Origin: Epiperipatus broadwayi
Taxonomy: Eukaryota > Onychophora > Udeonychophora > Euonychophora > Peripatidae
Direction of reading: 5' to 3'
Assembly: GCA_028023455.1 (NCBI GenBank)
Contig: JAQFVV010000286.1
Span: forward strand, 649,870-713,869
Length of the DNA: 64,000 nucleotides
The translations under genes were made by a program, and so were the position numbers. The notes below the pieces were generated by a model that ran no database searches, was not told the DNA's origin, and saw only the letters and a list, made by a program, of their open reading frames with translations. Below, in pieces: positions 1-11,283 of this stretch (positions within the stretch are counted from its first letter, which is position 1; the number at the start of each line of letters is the position of its first letter).

Positions 1-94
1 AGATTTACATTTCATTTACTTAAAATATACTTGAAGATTTTATATAGCAAAAGAAACATTAAGATTTAGATTTCAAATTAATAAAATATATGTT

Positions 95-1416
95 AAGATT
101 TGATTTAGTAAAAGAAACATTAAGATTTTCTGCCATCCTTTTTTCTGCTATTTAAAATAAAATAATCCCATCTTCATTGATTTTACAATCACTGAAATAT
201 TTAAATACAAGATTTGAAATTTTAAGAGTATGAAAAATGAAGTAAGATTAGCAGTTATATAGAAAACAAATTATAAGTCACCTTTCAGAATTTAATAAAT
301 AATTATAAAATAAATGTTTCAGAGCGTTAATTAGCTTGAGTTCTGGATTTTCCCTGGTAGAAAATCCAAAGTTAAACATATATATATATATATATTAAAA
401 CATAAATAGAATGGTGGCTCGTAAAACAATCTGGAGAGTGTATTAATTAACAATATGTTATATTTTAAGAGGACATTAATAAACTTGATTCATGAAAGCT
501 TACTTGAAAAGAAGAAAGGATTTTTAGAAAATTCAATTCGTCAGATTGTTTTAGATTAACATATTAATAAGCAAGCAGATATATAAATCAAATAATATAT
601 ATATATATAATAAATGACCGCACCAAAATTAAAAAGAAGTTAAAGCATATGAGATAGGATTAAATTTATAGAAATTATTGGAAAGCAATTTACATATATA
701 TTTAAAACAAAAAAAAGGCAAAGTTAAAGAATACATGAGAAAACTTGATAGTAGAATTCTAGATTAATTAGGCAAGCTAGATTTAGTTTCAATGGTGGTG
801 GTTTGAAATAATTTACCTTGCAGTTTTAAGAGTTCAATTTAAAATATTGCAAGTTTTCCTGTGGCAGCAAGCTTCTATTAGCATACTGAAGTTCTTAGGT
901 CAGGATTTTCACTCTTGGGCATCAGGATGGTACAGCCGCGAAAGATGATGACCCCAAAAGGGTCGAGAAGTATTGGATTTACTGCTATATTATTTAAGTT
1001 TCAAGCGATGTGTAATACGTTTATAATCAGTTCTCTCAATAGTAACTAATCTAATCTGTTCTCCAAAATTCAGTCATTTTATATTTTTTCTTTTATCAGT
1101 TGTTTTTGAAAGATGCAATTGTTAGATAATGTCCAAAATAAATTCAAATCTATTTCCAGATTAGAAATAGATTTGACAACATGTTTTCAACAAAAGAAAA
1201 TCTTTAATCTACTTAATCCCATTTATTTTAAGTAAAACTTTAATTAAAAAATATCTCCCTTTAATTATTTTTGGACAATTGACAACAGTCATCTTCCATA
1301 TTGGATTTTATAAAAAATATACAGTTTAATAGAAAAACAAGCAATTTAAAAAGAAAAAGCCAAAAAATGACATATAATAAATATTTAAAAACATCAATAT
1401 TTTGTTAATAAGTTTG

Positions 1417-1508
<92 letters not shown>

Positions 1509-1743
1509 AGCCACATCTATAATACTTTAATAAAAAAGAACTAATAAGTAATAAAAAAAATTAATAATAATTTTAAAACATGTTATTGAAACATTAAATT
1601 TTATAATTTAGGCGTGCATCTCAAATATATACATGAAATATATATACATGACAAAAGGAGCGGGATGGGAAATAGGGATTTAAACACAGGTTAGTAGGTA
1701 GAAACATGAAGCACAATCTTAAGCTAAGATTGACTGCTTCAGT
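95..1743. repeat. Long dispersed repeat, copy 1
   Basis: About 1.65 kb that matches 61600-63287 in the same orientation at high identity (about nine bases in ten by eye). Landmarks shared in the same order include the stretch after 'ttagtaaaagaaacatta', a GC-richer patch near 895-965, a (TA)n tract at the same internal position, and the ending 'aagattgactgcttc' just before 1743. Sequence outside these limits does not match. I see no coding region of any recognisable family. The far end (about 1670-1743), read on the - strand, has a T-arm-like motif (gtgtttaaatccc), weakly suggesting a tRNA-related end. It could be a non-autonomous transposon family or a segmental duplication. Confidence 0.75.
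1419..1505. repeat. (TA)n microsatellite
   Basis: An uninterrupted TA dinucleotide tract of about 87 bp inside the long dispersed repeat. The sister copy carries a tract of similar length at the same place, so the tract was there, or was seeded, before the copies separated. Apparent tyrosine/isoleucine reading frames here are translation artefacts. Confidence 0.97.
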
Positions 1744-4700
1744 ACATGAGATTAATTATGATATTTGGCCTTTCTTTTCCTGTATTCATAGATTGAAGTC
1801 AAAATCTTTTTTAAGTAGTTAGTTGCATTCTCTGCTAAGATTCCATAATAAATAAAGATTACATTTTTTGTATATCATAATACAGTAATAATTATTCATT
1901 CTAATTCCTTGTTAAAAAAAATTAAATAATGCTAAATAAAAACAATTGTTTCTTTTTGGTCAATTTTAGTTTTTACGTTTTCAACAGTAATGCTTAATGC
2001 AGTCATTGAAGTGAATATTTTGCCTATCAAAACATTTACAAATATTTGGCAGATGTGATGGTTTTCATAAAGTTGCTGCTCCATATTAGCTTATATTTCT
2101 TCTGAAGAGATTTTTTTTTTATTTTGATATACTTCTTTGCTTTGCTTTTTTTTTATCATTTATCAAATTGAATCTATTATAATTTGCAATTAATATATCC
2201 TGAAATGCAATCCAAGCTCCTTTTTCATGCATGAAACAAACATCATTTGCTATATATCTCTGAATTCTTCCTAGTTTTAATAGCTTCTTTCTATATTAAT
2301 CTATACTTTATATAGCCTTTATCCATTTATTTCATCTTATATATTTTTATAAGCCACTTTCTGTACTATACATGTCCATATATGTGTAATATTTTTTTCT
2401 ATTTCTTTCGATCATGTTTAAAAAATGGTTTTCTGAGCATATCCATTCATCTAAACTCAAATTACAGGTTTTTATTGGAGCTCCTACATCTGGTAATATT
2501 TTGAACAACTAGTCAACATTCTTATTTATATTGTGACACTTATCAAACTACTTTATTTTTCCAATACACAAATTACTTCAAAGAATCTTCCTTGGGCTTG
2601 GTAACATATAGTTTGATTAGACATCTATTACCACATATGAACTCAACTTTTCCATATTTATAGGTAAATTATGCTAAGTGATTTATCAGAACTCCACATT
2701 GAGTGAACATTTATAATAAACAGAAACTTTTCACAATTATGTGACAAGAACAAAACATTGATCTAATTGAGGGTATTGGTTTTTTGAAGGTCTTAACTTT
2801 CTCTTTCCCAGATTTCCAATTTATAGCAATTTACATTGATGAGTTTAAACACAGCTTTTCAAAAGACTATATTCATGACTGTGATTTTTGGCCATGCCTT
2901 ATATTTCACTTAATTTATATTCACTTATACAAATCGTTTTTATAAATAGTTACCTCCTATTTTACCATTAGCAATGTCATTATTTGTTATATATTATTAC
3001 TTACATATCATCATCACATACATACTTTGTATGCATGTAAATCCATGTCTAAATGGTAATGGCAACAAGGCCCAAGGCACAATTGAGTTTAAACCTAATT
3101 TTATATAAACAAGATTAGATCTCACAATTTACCTATTTGACACACATATAAAATTTTATATCTCATTGTCACCTAACAAATTCATATTCATCTCTTAAAT
3201 AGTATATGTGCTATTATAGAAGATAAATTAATCATATTAATATAAAACTCTCATATATCTGCATTACATATTTTATAATTAAAAAAAAAATATGGTCAAA
3301 GTTATTTGAAAGAATAAATAAAGACTCAATTATTTAAGTAGTTTAAAATGTAGTTTTGTAAAAATAAAAAAAAAGATTGCATTATATTTTCTTTTAAAAG
3401 AGAACAAAGCTTTTATTAACAATGGGATAGGGAAAGAATTAGGAGAAATAAAAACTATTTTTTGTATATAAAATAAAAAATATTAAAAGAATAAATATCT
3501 AAAAATAAGTCTTAGTTGAAATCTAAAATAAAAAAGATTAACTAATTAATTAGGGAATGACAGTAAATCTCATGGCTGACAATGATATTGAAATTGTAAT
3601 AATTAAAAAACTATGTAAGCTATCTTTTCAGGGATAAAAGTAAGAGAAGTAGATTAATCTAGAAAAAGTTAGACTAAAGAAAAATGTGAAAATCAATTAA
3701 ATTAAAGAAAAATGTAAATTTAATTAAAAAAATAGATTTAAAGCTATGATAAGGAAAAGAACCATAGGAGAGAAAAAAATATAAAAAGTTGCCATGATCT
3801 ATTATTATTATTCAATTATATTGTCATGAATTAATAAATTAAATACAGGTAACAGAGTTCTGACATTTAGTACATGGCCAGTTGCATTCTTTCCATAGTT
3901 CACTAAGATATCAAGCAGAAGCCATGACCAGAATTTAAGGTACATGAGAAATAAGTGATTTTAAGTATTGTAATCACGATGCTTCATATTAGTTTGAGTT
4001 ATTGTTGCATTCATATCCCTAACTATAATCACTATTGTTTGCCACTAGATATTACATCATAAATGATATAGTTTAAAAGTTGGTCAGAATAATAGCTGGA
4101 CTGTAGAAGGTTGTTAGTCTTTGTGAATGCAAGATCTATTTTTTAAGGATAAAGATAAATGGAATGGTTTGATATTCCTAGATATATTAGTAGCAGAGAT
4201 CATTAAACTCAAATATTAAATGCATATTTTTGTTAGAGAGAGAAAGAGAATGATGGAATGCAATACCTTAATGCTATTATAGTGATAGATATTGAAATAA
4301 ATAAATATAGTATATACAAGCAATATATAATTATTTAATATAATCTGATTATTTTATAAGTAAAGTGAACTTAACAGAAATTAAAGTTACTAGGTTATTT
4401 TAAATATTTTATAGCAAATAACTTACAAAATTATGAAAAAAGTTATTGCATTAACTATATTTTTCTTTATTTACTTTTATATTAGAATGTTAAAATGTAC
4501 CTAGAAAATAAAGGTAAATACTTTGTTGATATATAAATGATATACTTAGTATTTTAAAGCTAATTTTATATATAAAACTTTTAGTAAGTATTTATTAATC
4601 TTAGTTTAAATTCATGGTCATCATTATTAAAATCATAATTTTCTTTTAAAAATATGGAGTATATTCTTAGTTACAAATGATAATGTAAGTAAATTGTATT

Positions 4701-4780
4701 CATTTTTGTTATTATTTTATTTAAGTAGGATAGTGATGGTGGAATGTCACTATCACAAGGATAAAAAATAATAATAATAT
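1744..4780. other. AT-rich sequence without recognisable genes
   Basis: Simple AT-rich DNA with scattered poly-A/poly-T runs. Both strands are dense in stop codons. No RNA gene, terminal repeat or domain-bearing frame is visible to me. Confidence 0.6.
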
Positions 4781-5100
4781 TAAACAAAGGCAAAACTCCC
4801 CATACAGTAGTGCCACCCTGTGCCAAACAGAGTAATAAATGGATGCCAGAAGGCTTGTGCATAAAATCCCTATCTAGTGCCTACTCATCCAATATCCCCA
4901 GACTAGTTTCTGGCTTGTGGCCATCATGCTCTCAGATCCAAGGCTCCTCACTGATGATGGCCACAAGCCAGAAACTAGTCTGGGGATATTGGATGAGTAG
5001 GCACTAGATAGGGATTTTATGCACAAGCCTTCTGGCATCCATTGATTACTCTGTTTGGCACAGGGTGGCACTACTGTATGGGGAGTTTTGCCTTTGTTTA
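4781..5100. mobile_element. Palindromic foldback element A carrying a hammerhead
   Basis: A near-perfect inverted repeat. The arms are 4781-4927 and 4954-5100 (147 nt each; I see one mismatch, near 4838/5044) around a 26-nt spacer. The arms begin 'taaacaaaggcaaaactccc' and end with its complement. The transcript of either strand would form a very long hairpin. The spacer and the start of the right arm make a hammerhead ribozyme core (separate entry). The same sequence, more diverged, recurs in element B just downstream. The two overlapping short antisense reading frames here are the palindrome read both ways, not genes. No transposase is present, so it is non-autonomous. The family is not one I can name. 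Confidence 0.85.
4936..4994 (+). ncRNA. Type I hammerhead ribozyme, element A
   Basis: All catalytic-core nucleotides are present: CTGATGA at 4951-4957, stem II TGGC/GCCA (4958-4961 with 4967-4970) closed by CACAA, GAAA at 4971-4974, and a minimal stem III ACTAGT (AC/GT around TA) running into GTC. Cleavage is predicted after C4980. Stem I is TCCTCA (4945-4950) with TGGGGA (4981-4986, one G-U pair). A small internal loop (GGC facing TA) follows, then ATCCAA (4936-4941) with TTGGAT (4989-4994). This is the arrangement known for hammerheads of Penelope-like elements and retrozymes, including the two-base-pair stem III thought to work best as a dimer. Self-cleavage is inferred, not shown. Confidence 0.8.
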
Positions 5101-5274
5101 CAACAAATTATGTGCTAGTATAGAGATGGTGATCATGTGATGTTTAATAATAGTATTACTATTACTATGTACAATATCTTATATAATTTTATACAGTAAA
5201 TAGTCAGAGTTAAAACAGGCAAAACTCTCTATATGTATTGCCACTCAATGGATGCCAGAAGGCTTGTGCATAAA

Positions 5275-5350
5275 ATCCCCATTTAGTGCCTATCCCCAGA
5301 CTAGTTTCTGGTTTATAGCCTTTGTTAGTGAGGAGTCTTGGATCTGAGCA
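5275..5350 (-). pseudogene. Decayed hammerhead, left arm of element B
   Basis: On the - strand the left arm of B has the same layout: ATCCAA, then TCCTCA, a core, a weak stem II, then GAAAC-TA-GTC and TGGGGA. The CTGATGA box has become CTAACAA, losing two invariant G residues, so it should be inactive. It marks the position of the opposite-strand hammerhead. Confidence 0.65.
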
Positions 5351-6013
5351 CACTGCACCTAGATCTTAGGATCCAATGCAACCCTCCAGCAGCCATCTTT
5401 TATCTCTATTTAATTAAAAAGCTATGAGTCTTAAACTGAAACCTATATTTTCAATTCAAGCTCATTAGCTTATATAGTCATATAAATTTGAACCCAGTTC
5501 AGTACCTATACATTTTGGTGACTGGTTCTTTAATAGCCATAGCCACCACTATTCTATTAGGCAGGATTGCTTTTAAGCCAATAAACATCATGTGATCATC
5601 ATTTCTTATATTTGCTTATAACTGTTATTAATACAGAAAAAACTCTCTAGATATTGATTATGTTGAAAACTCTCTATACATTGATTACTCTGAATTGCAC
5701 TGAGTGACAATATGTATAGAGAGTTTTGCCTGATTTAATAACAGTTATAAGCATGCATAAGAAGTGGTGATCATGTGATGTTTATTGGTTAAAATCAATC
5801 TTGCCTAATAGGTTAGTGATGGATATGGTTATTAAAAAACCATAAGTACTGAACTGAGTTCAGACCTATATGACTATATAAGCTAATAAGCTTGAATTGA
5901 AAATATTATAGTGTTTTCAGTTTAAGACTTATAATTTTCATAGTTAAGTAGAGATAAAAAGTGGCAGCTAGAGAGTTGTATTAGATCCTAAGATCTAGGT
6001 GCAGTGCTCTCAG

Positions 6014-6072
6014 ATTCAATGCTCCTCACTGATGAAGGCCACAAGCCAGAAACTGGTCTGCGGATATTGAAT
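6014..6072 (+). ncRNA. Type I hammerhead ribozyme, element B
   Basis: The core is CTGATGA (6029-6035), stem II GGC/GCC (6037-6039 with 6045-6047) with loop CACAA and a closing A-A mismatch, GAAA (6049-6052), a minimal stem III, and GTC (6056-6058). Stem I lower helix is TCCTCA (6023-6028) with TGCGGA (6059-6064), one mismatch. The upper helix is ATTCAA (6014-6019) with TTGAAT (6067-6072). Relative to element A, one C-G pair of the upper helix has become T-A on both sides, a compensatory change. The core is intact, but stem II is weaker than in A, so activity is less certain. Confidence 0.7.
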
Positions 6073-6189
6073 GAGTAAGCACTATATGGGGATTTTTATG
6101 CACAAGCCTTCTGGCATCCATTGTTTACTCTGGCTTGCACTGAGTGGCAATACATATAGAGATGCCTGTTTTATAACAGTTATAAGCAA

Positions 6190-9100
6190 GCATAGGAAAT
6201 GGTGATCATGTGAAATTGTCAGAGTAAAGGCTATTTAATATTTTGTTATTTTCATCATATCACTTATATAAATATTTTAATTGGATTAGTTTTTCTTTTG
6301 TTATTCTATAAATGTTTAAAATTTCATAAATTCATATTTTTGTAAATTTAAGTATGTTGTTAAATAATAAATTTGTTAATGTTTTGGAATTCATATTGTC
6401 TCAAGAGTTTTTTTGTTTGATATGTCCAAATGTTTTTAAATCATTATATTCACATATGAGTTATAAAATTTAATTGTATCATTATATTACTGCACATGGT
6501 TTACAAGAATATATTATTCACTAAATATCAGCCTTTTACAGCTACTGTACATGTGCTTTAATGAGTGTTAAATAATAAATGAATACTTTTCAGTGCCCAT
6601 ACAAGATATAGCATTTAAGAAAGAATAAAATGAATCCATTATTATTATAATTTTCATTATTATTGTAGATCTTATTATTAATAATTATGAAGATTATATA
6701 ATACCAATTTAAAAATTACCTAATATTTCAATTATATTGAGTATGATGTTTCTGCAAATGCCATATCAGAATAAAAGATTTTATAATATATGATCTAAAA
6801 TATTTTAGAACTTATTAAAAATATTTTATATGATGTTTTTTTTATAAAAATTTATAATCTTATTTATGTTTACTGAGGAGCAGTAATTGAGTAAATGTAT
6901 TATTTTAAGAATCTTGAAAATATTTTAGTTGTTTGTTGTTGTTGTGGAAGAGTCGTTAAATATATGTAAAATTTCTCATTATATTTAGCTACATTGCATT
7001 AATTTGTTTATTATTATTATTAGGAGATTAATCTGAGATGTTGAATAATTATAAGAGTTATATGAAGTGATGATAGATAGGAATTTTTAGTTAATGTTAA
7101 ATTTGAATATTATCTTTTATGAAGGAATACTAATTGCTTTATTGTTTCATAATAAATTTTATAAATTATTTAATTAGGATTTATTTTTATGTGTATTGTA
7201 AGCCATAAGAATATTACAAGTTTTTTTATAAATTAGGTAAAGATAATATTCCTATGCCATTGAGATTATATCTTTCAGGATACATCTTTAATGTTAAACC
7301 AACAGTGTATCTTGCTAAATGCCTCATGAAAAGTTTCATAATTTTTGTTAGTGTTTTTAATTGAACCATTTTTAGTAGTAAATAATGAGCTAGTTGTATG
7401 TTAAATTAATATAAAGATAGATGAGTTAATTATTTAATTTCAATCTTAATTACTTATTATTGTCATTATTATTATATTTTGACTTAATTAATTTATTATA
7501 TTTAATTATCATAAAAATATTAATTTTGATAGATGTAGTATTTTAAAAATGCATTCTGAGTTAGTTAAAGTATTGCTTTAATAAGTATTGTTTTGATAAT
7601 TCGATTGTAATTTGAGGAGTACTAATTTATAGTTTAGCTGAAAAGTTTCCAATGTTAGCCATTTGGTGAGTTTCATTGCAGCAAGCAAGCAAGGGTACAA
7701 TATATATAATAGAAATTTATATAACATGAATTTCTATTTTATTTAAAATTACTAGTAGAGTGTTCAGCAGTATTTAATTTTTAATATATATTTATATAAT
7801 AACAATAAAAAATAATAAATATAATGGTGGTTAACAATTTATATACAATCTTTAAATCCAAAGAAGTACTTTTGGTTGAATACTTAACCTTCTTCAACTG
7901 CTATTTAAATTTTTAAAAAAAACATAATGGAAGCAAACATTATCATGTCAAACTGAATATATGTAGTTTAATGATTTTTGATACTTTCTGTATTATCAAT
8001 TAAGGTTACATACATTATAACTGAATTTTTTCTCTCTAGACACTAAATTAATTCTACTTTAACAGGCTCAGAATGCTTAAACCTTTTTTATCTAATGGTT
8101 AACAATAGTTAGATAATAATTCCTTGATTAAAAATTGAATGATTTTTTGGGCTGATAATCATTTCTCCCTAAAATAAAATTAACAACTACAGCTTTTATA
8201 TAAAAAAATTGATTATACATATTGCATAAATATTTAAATTATATATATATGTAAGACATCACAATAATTTTTTGGAAATAAAAGCCATCAAATTCTACAT
8301 TTTTAAACATCTTAATAAACATCTAATATTCTAACATTTCATCTAATTTGCAATTTTTTAAAAAACTCTCTGTATTATTGTCATATTTACTTTTTATTTG
8401 ATTATGTTTTAACACAACTTTGTTTTTAAATATTTAGAATATTTTATAATTTTTTGTATTTTATTTTAGTTAATAAAAAATTTATTATTTGTTGAGAAAA
8501 TAAGTTTGAATGCTAAATTATGCACTGAAAATATAAATAATAAAAATACAATGCTATTTTAAAAATGACTTTACCAATATAATTTAATTTAAACAATTTA
8601 TAAATATTAAATTTATGAAACATTATTGATGTTATATTAATTTTTAAAACTGTTGTTTATAAGTAGAAAAATACAATTCTGATTCTTTCTTTTAGGACCG
8701 CACTAATCATTCAAAGTACAAAGCTCATTAACAAAATAAATAAATAAAATTTTATACTTGCAAAAATATAAAAGATTTTATACAGTCATTAAATAAGTAC
8801 AAATATGCTTTATTTGTTCAATAATTTTTAACTAAACTAAAAACGAAATACTAATAAATTAAATTATTAGTAATTGGACAAATCATTCATAAACGCAATA
8901 ACAAAAAACTGACTACTAACAATTAACAGCTTCAAATAGACAGTTAACAATATCTCGAAACTGGTATGTTAAAAATAGAAGTATCTATGCATAACATTTG
9001 TGAAAAAATATATTTTTTATTTAAAGGAGTTATTTATAATAATAAAAAAAAGGCTTCTAAGATCAGACTTTCATTTTTCACTTTTTATTGTGAAACCCAC

Positions 9101-9538
9101 AATCATATTACATTACTTCATTCATTCTCACAACTTAGAACATCAAATAGAATACAGAATAATCTTTATAAACTACCATTGATAAGAATCAAGTTATCTA
9201 TCTATTAAAAATTAGCATATTAACTTTTTTTAAATCTGATTATTTCAATAGAGAACAAAAAAAACATTTGCCCAAGTATTTTATCCGACTCATCAAACTT
9301 TAATTGGTTTTAAAATTTAAGATATATAAATGTCAATATTCAGATTATACTAAGCTAACAAAAGTTAATGCAAACATGTATACAATATACAAAAATATCA
9401 CACCACAAAATAATCAATCAGGATATTCTTGATGAAGTCGTCTAATCTAATGGAATTGATGCTAATATATCAGAATTTTTTCAGAAAAGATGAAATAAAA
9501 AAAACTATAGAAGTGTTAATTAATCCATGCTTTTCATT
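6190..9538. other. AT-rich sequence, no gene seen
   Basis: No supportable coding region. A short block at about 6525-6640 (from 'aatatcagcctt' to 'aataaaatgaatcc') matches about 53725-53850 and is listed separately. The small open frames near 8966-9208 lack any recognisable domain and lie in low-complexity DNA. Confidence 0.6.
6525..6640. repeat. Short dispersed repeat (with 53725-53850)
   Basis: About 115 bp matching 53725-53850 in the same orientation: the shared blocks are 'aatatcagcctt', 'aataataaatgaatact', 'acaagatatag' and 'aataaaatgaatcca' in the same order and spacing. It is probably a fragment of an old interspersed repeat. Confidence 0.65.
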
Positions 9539-9540
9539 CG

Positions 9541-9652
9541 TAAGTATTGTAAAAATCAGTATGTATATATATATAATTTCACATTTCAGCTAGCATTAAG
9601 TATTGTAAAAATCAGTATGTATATATATATAATTTCACATTTCAGCTAGCAT
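9541..9652. repeat. Perfect 56-bp tandem duplication
   Basis: Two head-to-tail copies of a 56-bp unit starting 'taagtattgtaaaaatcagt', at 9541-9596 and 9597-9652. I see no differences between them. The identity implies a recent duplication, or a local assembly duplication. Confidence 0.95.
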
Positions 9653-9971
9653 TACTACAAAAATGATGCATTTAATCCAGCAGTTTTACAAGTAAGTTTG
9701 TGTTTCAAATATGACCTTTAAAATCATGAATGTGAAATGAAATCATGATGTCTATTCAACAATGACATAGAGAAATAGTTAATATTAAAAATTATTTTAT
9801 TGTATGACATAAAACCCATAACAAGAACAAGTAATAATAAAAATTATATAACACATTTGAAGAAAAGTACAATTTATTTCCTAACCTAATTCAAACTCCA
9901 GGATATTTCAACTGTTATATTATACTATGCTGGGAAGACAATCACATTTAAAGAAATAGATTTTATCAATA

Positions 9972-10260
9972 CACCTGGGTCTCATTTTATGTGGATGTTT
10001 TTAATGTGATTTTGAAGTTATGCAATTCATGTTTTTTCTTAATATCTTTTTATGTAGGTTTTCTTTTATGCAATAAAAAAGTTTATATTTCACTATATTT
10101 ATTAGATATCAAGAAATTTAAATTATTAATAACTTATTTTGACTTGAAATACTTTTTTTTTAAAAATATAACATTATATTAGCAGCTAACATGAATATGG
10201 CTTGAAGCTGTATTTAAAATCTTAGCTTCTACATAAATAACCTACTTATACTTATGAGTA

Positions 10261-10351
<91 letters not shown>

Positions 10352-11281
10352 TTAATAATAATAATAATAATAATAATAGATTTATACTTATGAGTATAAA
10401 AATATCACAATAAATATTCAAAAATTTTAAACTTTTAAAATATATTTTGTTAGATATAACAAAAATAAATGCTATTTTAGATTTTTAAAATAAATAATGA
10501 AGATTTTGTTGATTTTGTAAACTGAAAATAATCTTTCTAATGATAACGTATAATTTTTTTGTTTTGATTGTGATTTTATTTTTTTAAATATAGAAACAAG
10601 TAGTAAACAAAATTATCCATCAAATGAAGACAAATTTACTATTTTTGATCAGTAATAATCATTTAATCATAGATTTTACGTTGATGTGAGAGACAAAAAA
10701 AAATGTCGGAAAATATTGAAATCTGAGAGAGTTTGCTGCAATGAAAAACCTCTTAAATTCCAATGAGAGCTAAATAGTTTTATGTCTGGATATCATGAGC
10801 TTTATAAACAATTAGAAAAATCATCATTTCAAAGTTTAATCACTGATTCCATTGTCAACAGAAAATCATTAACACAGCACAAGACTGAAAGTGGTGCTAG
10901 TTGTACTTTCTCTTGTGACAAATCTTGTTTTTTACAAGTTCACAAATGAACCACATATTGTCAAATAGTGATAATGATTAAATTATGTATCAAAAAAATG
11001 TAAAATTAAATACTGTAGTTAGTAAAAAAAAGTAAAAAAAATTTGTCTTGTATCAATTTTTTTCAAATATTTGAAATTTTTTATTAGTCATATTTTATTT
11101 CCTTATTTTTTAATGTGAATCTTAAAGTAATTTTTTCTTGTTGCTTTGCTTTTATGCAATTTCTAAAAATTACAGAACCTATCCCCCATTTTTCAAGGTA
11201 AGTTAAGTCTATTTTTGTGCAATTTTTTTTAATGTGGGCTTTCTGCCAAATCTATCTACTGCATAAAATGAGACCCAGGTG
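9972..11281. mobile_element. TIR element flanked by TA, decayed (Tc1/mariner-like?)
   Basis: Perfect 20-bp terminal inverted repeats, CACCTGGGTCTCATTTTATG at 9972-9991 and its complement at 11262-11281, are each flanked by TA (9970-9971 and 11282-11283). The 1310-bp length and TA flanks suit the Tc1/mariner/pogo group, where TA is the duplicated target. I could not recognise a transposase: frames in 9991-11160 are full of stops, and no DDE/D signature was seen. A 118-bp AAT microsatellite has expanded inside. It could also be a non-autonomous derivative of another superfamily. Confidence 0.7.
10261..10379. repeat. (AAT)n trinucleotide microsatellite
   Basis: About 40 AAT/ATA units with one interruption ('attaat' near 10352), inside the TIR element. 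A short repeat of the flanking 'atacttatgagta' occurs on either side (about 10247 and 10384). Confidence 0.95.
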
Positions 11282-11283
11282 TA

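Larger units (their letters stand above)
5213..6180. mobile_element. Palindromic element B (about 970 bp)
   Basis: A large imperfect inverted repeat centred near 5690. The left arm starts 'aacaggcaaaactctctata' at about 5213, and the right arm ends with its diverged complement at about 6175. The arms (about 460 nt) pair throughout, including 'ccacaagccagaaact', 'agatcttagg' and 'gtgatcatgtgatg' blocks. They have accumulated substitutions and small indels. The middle (about 5640-5725) again contains the terminal motif 'aaaactctctata' in both orientations, so the structure may be two terminal repeats brought together or one element nested in another. It has a hammerhead on the + strand near the right end and a decayed one on the - strand near the left end. 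Confidence 0.75.

Noticed and set aside
4810-5071. Two nearly identical 65-codon frames on opposite strands
   Set aside because: They are the same palindrome read in both directions; there is no domain or coding signature.
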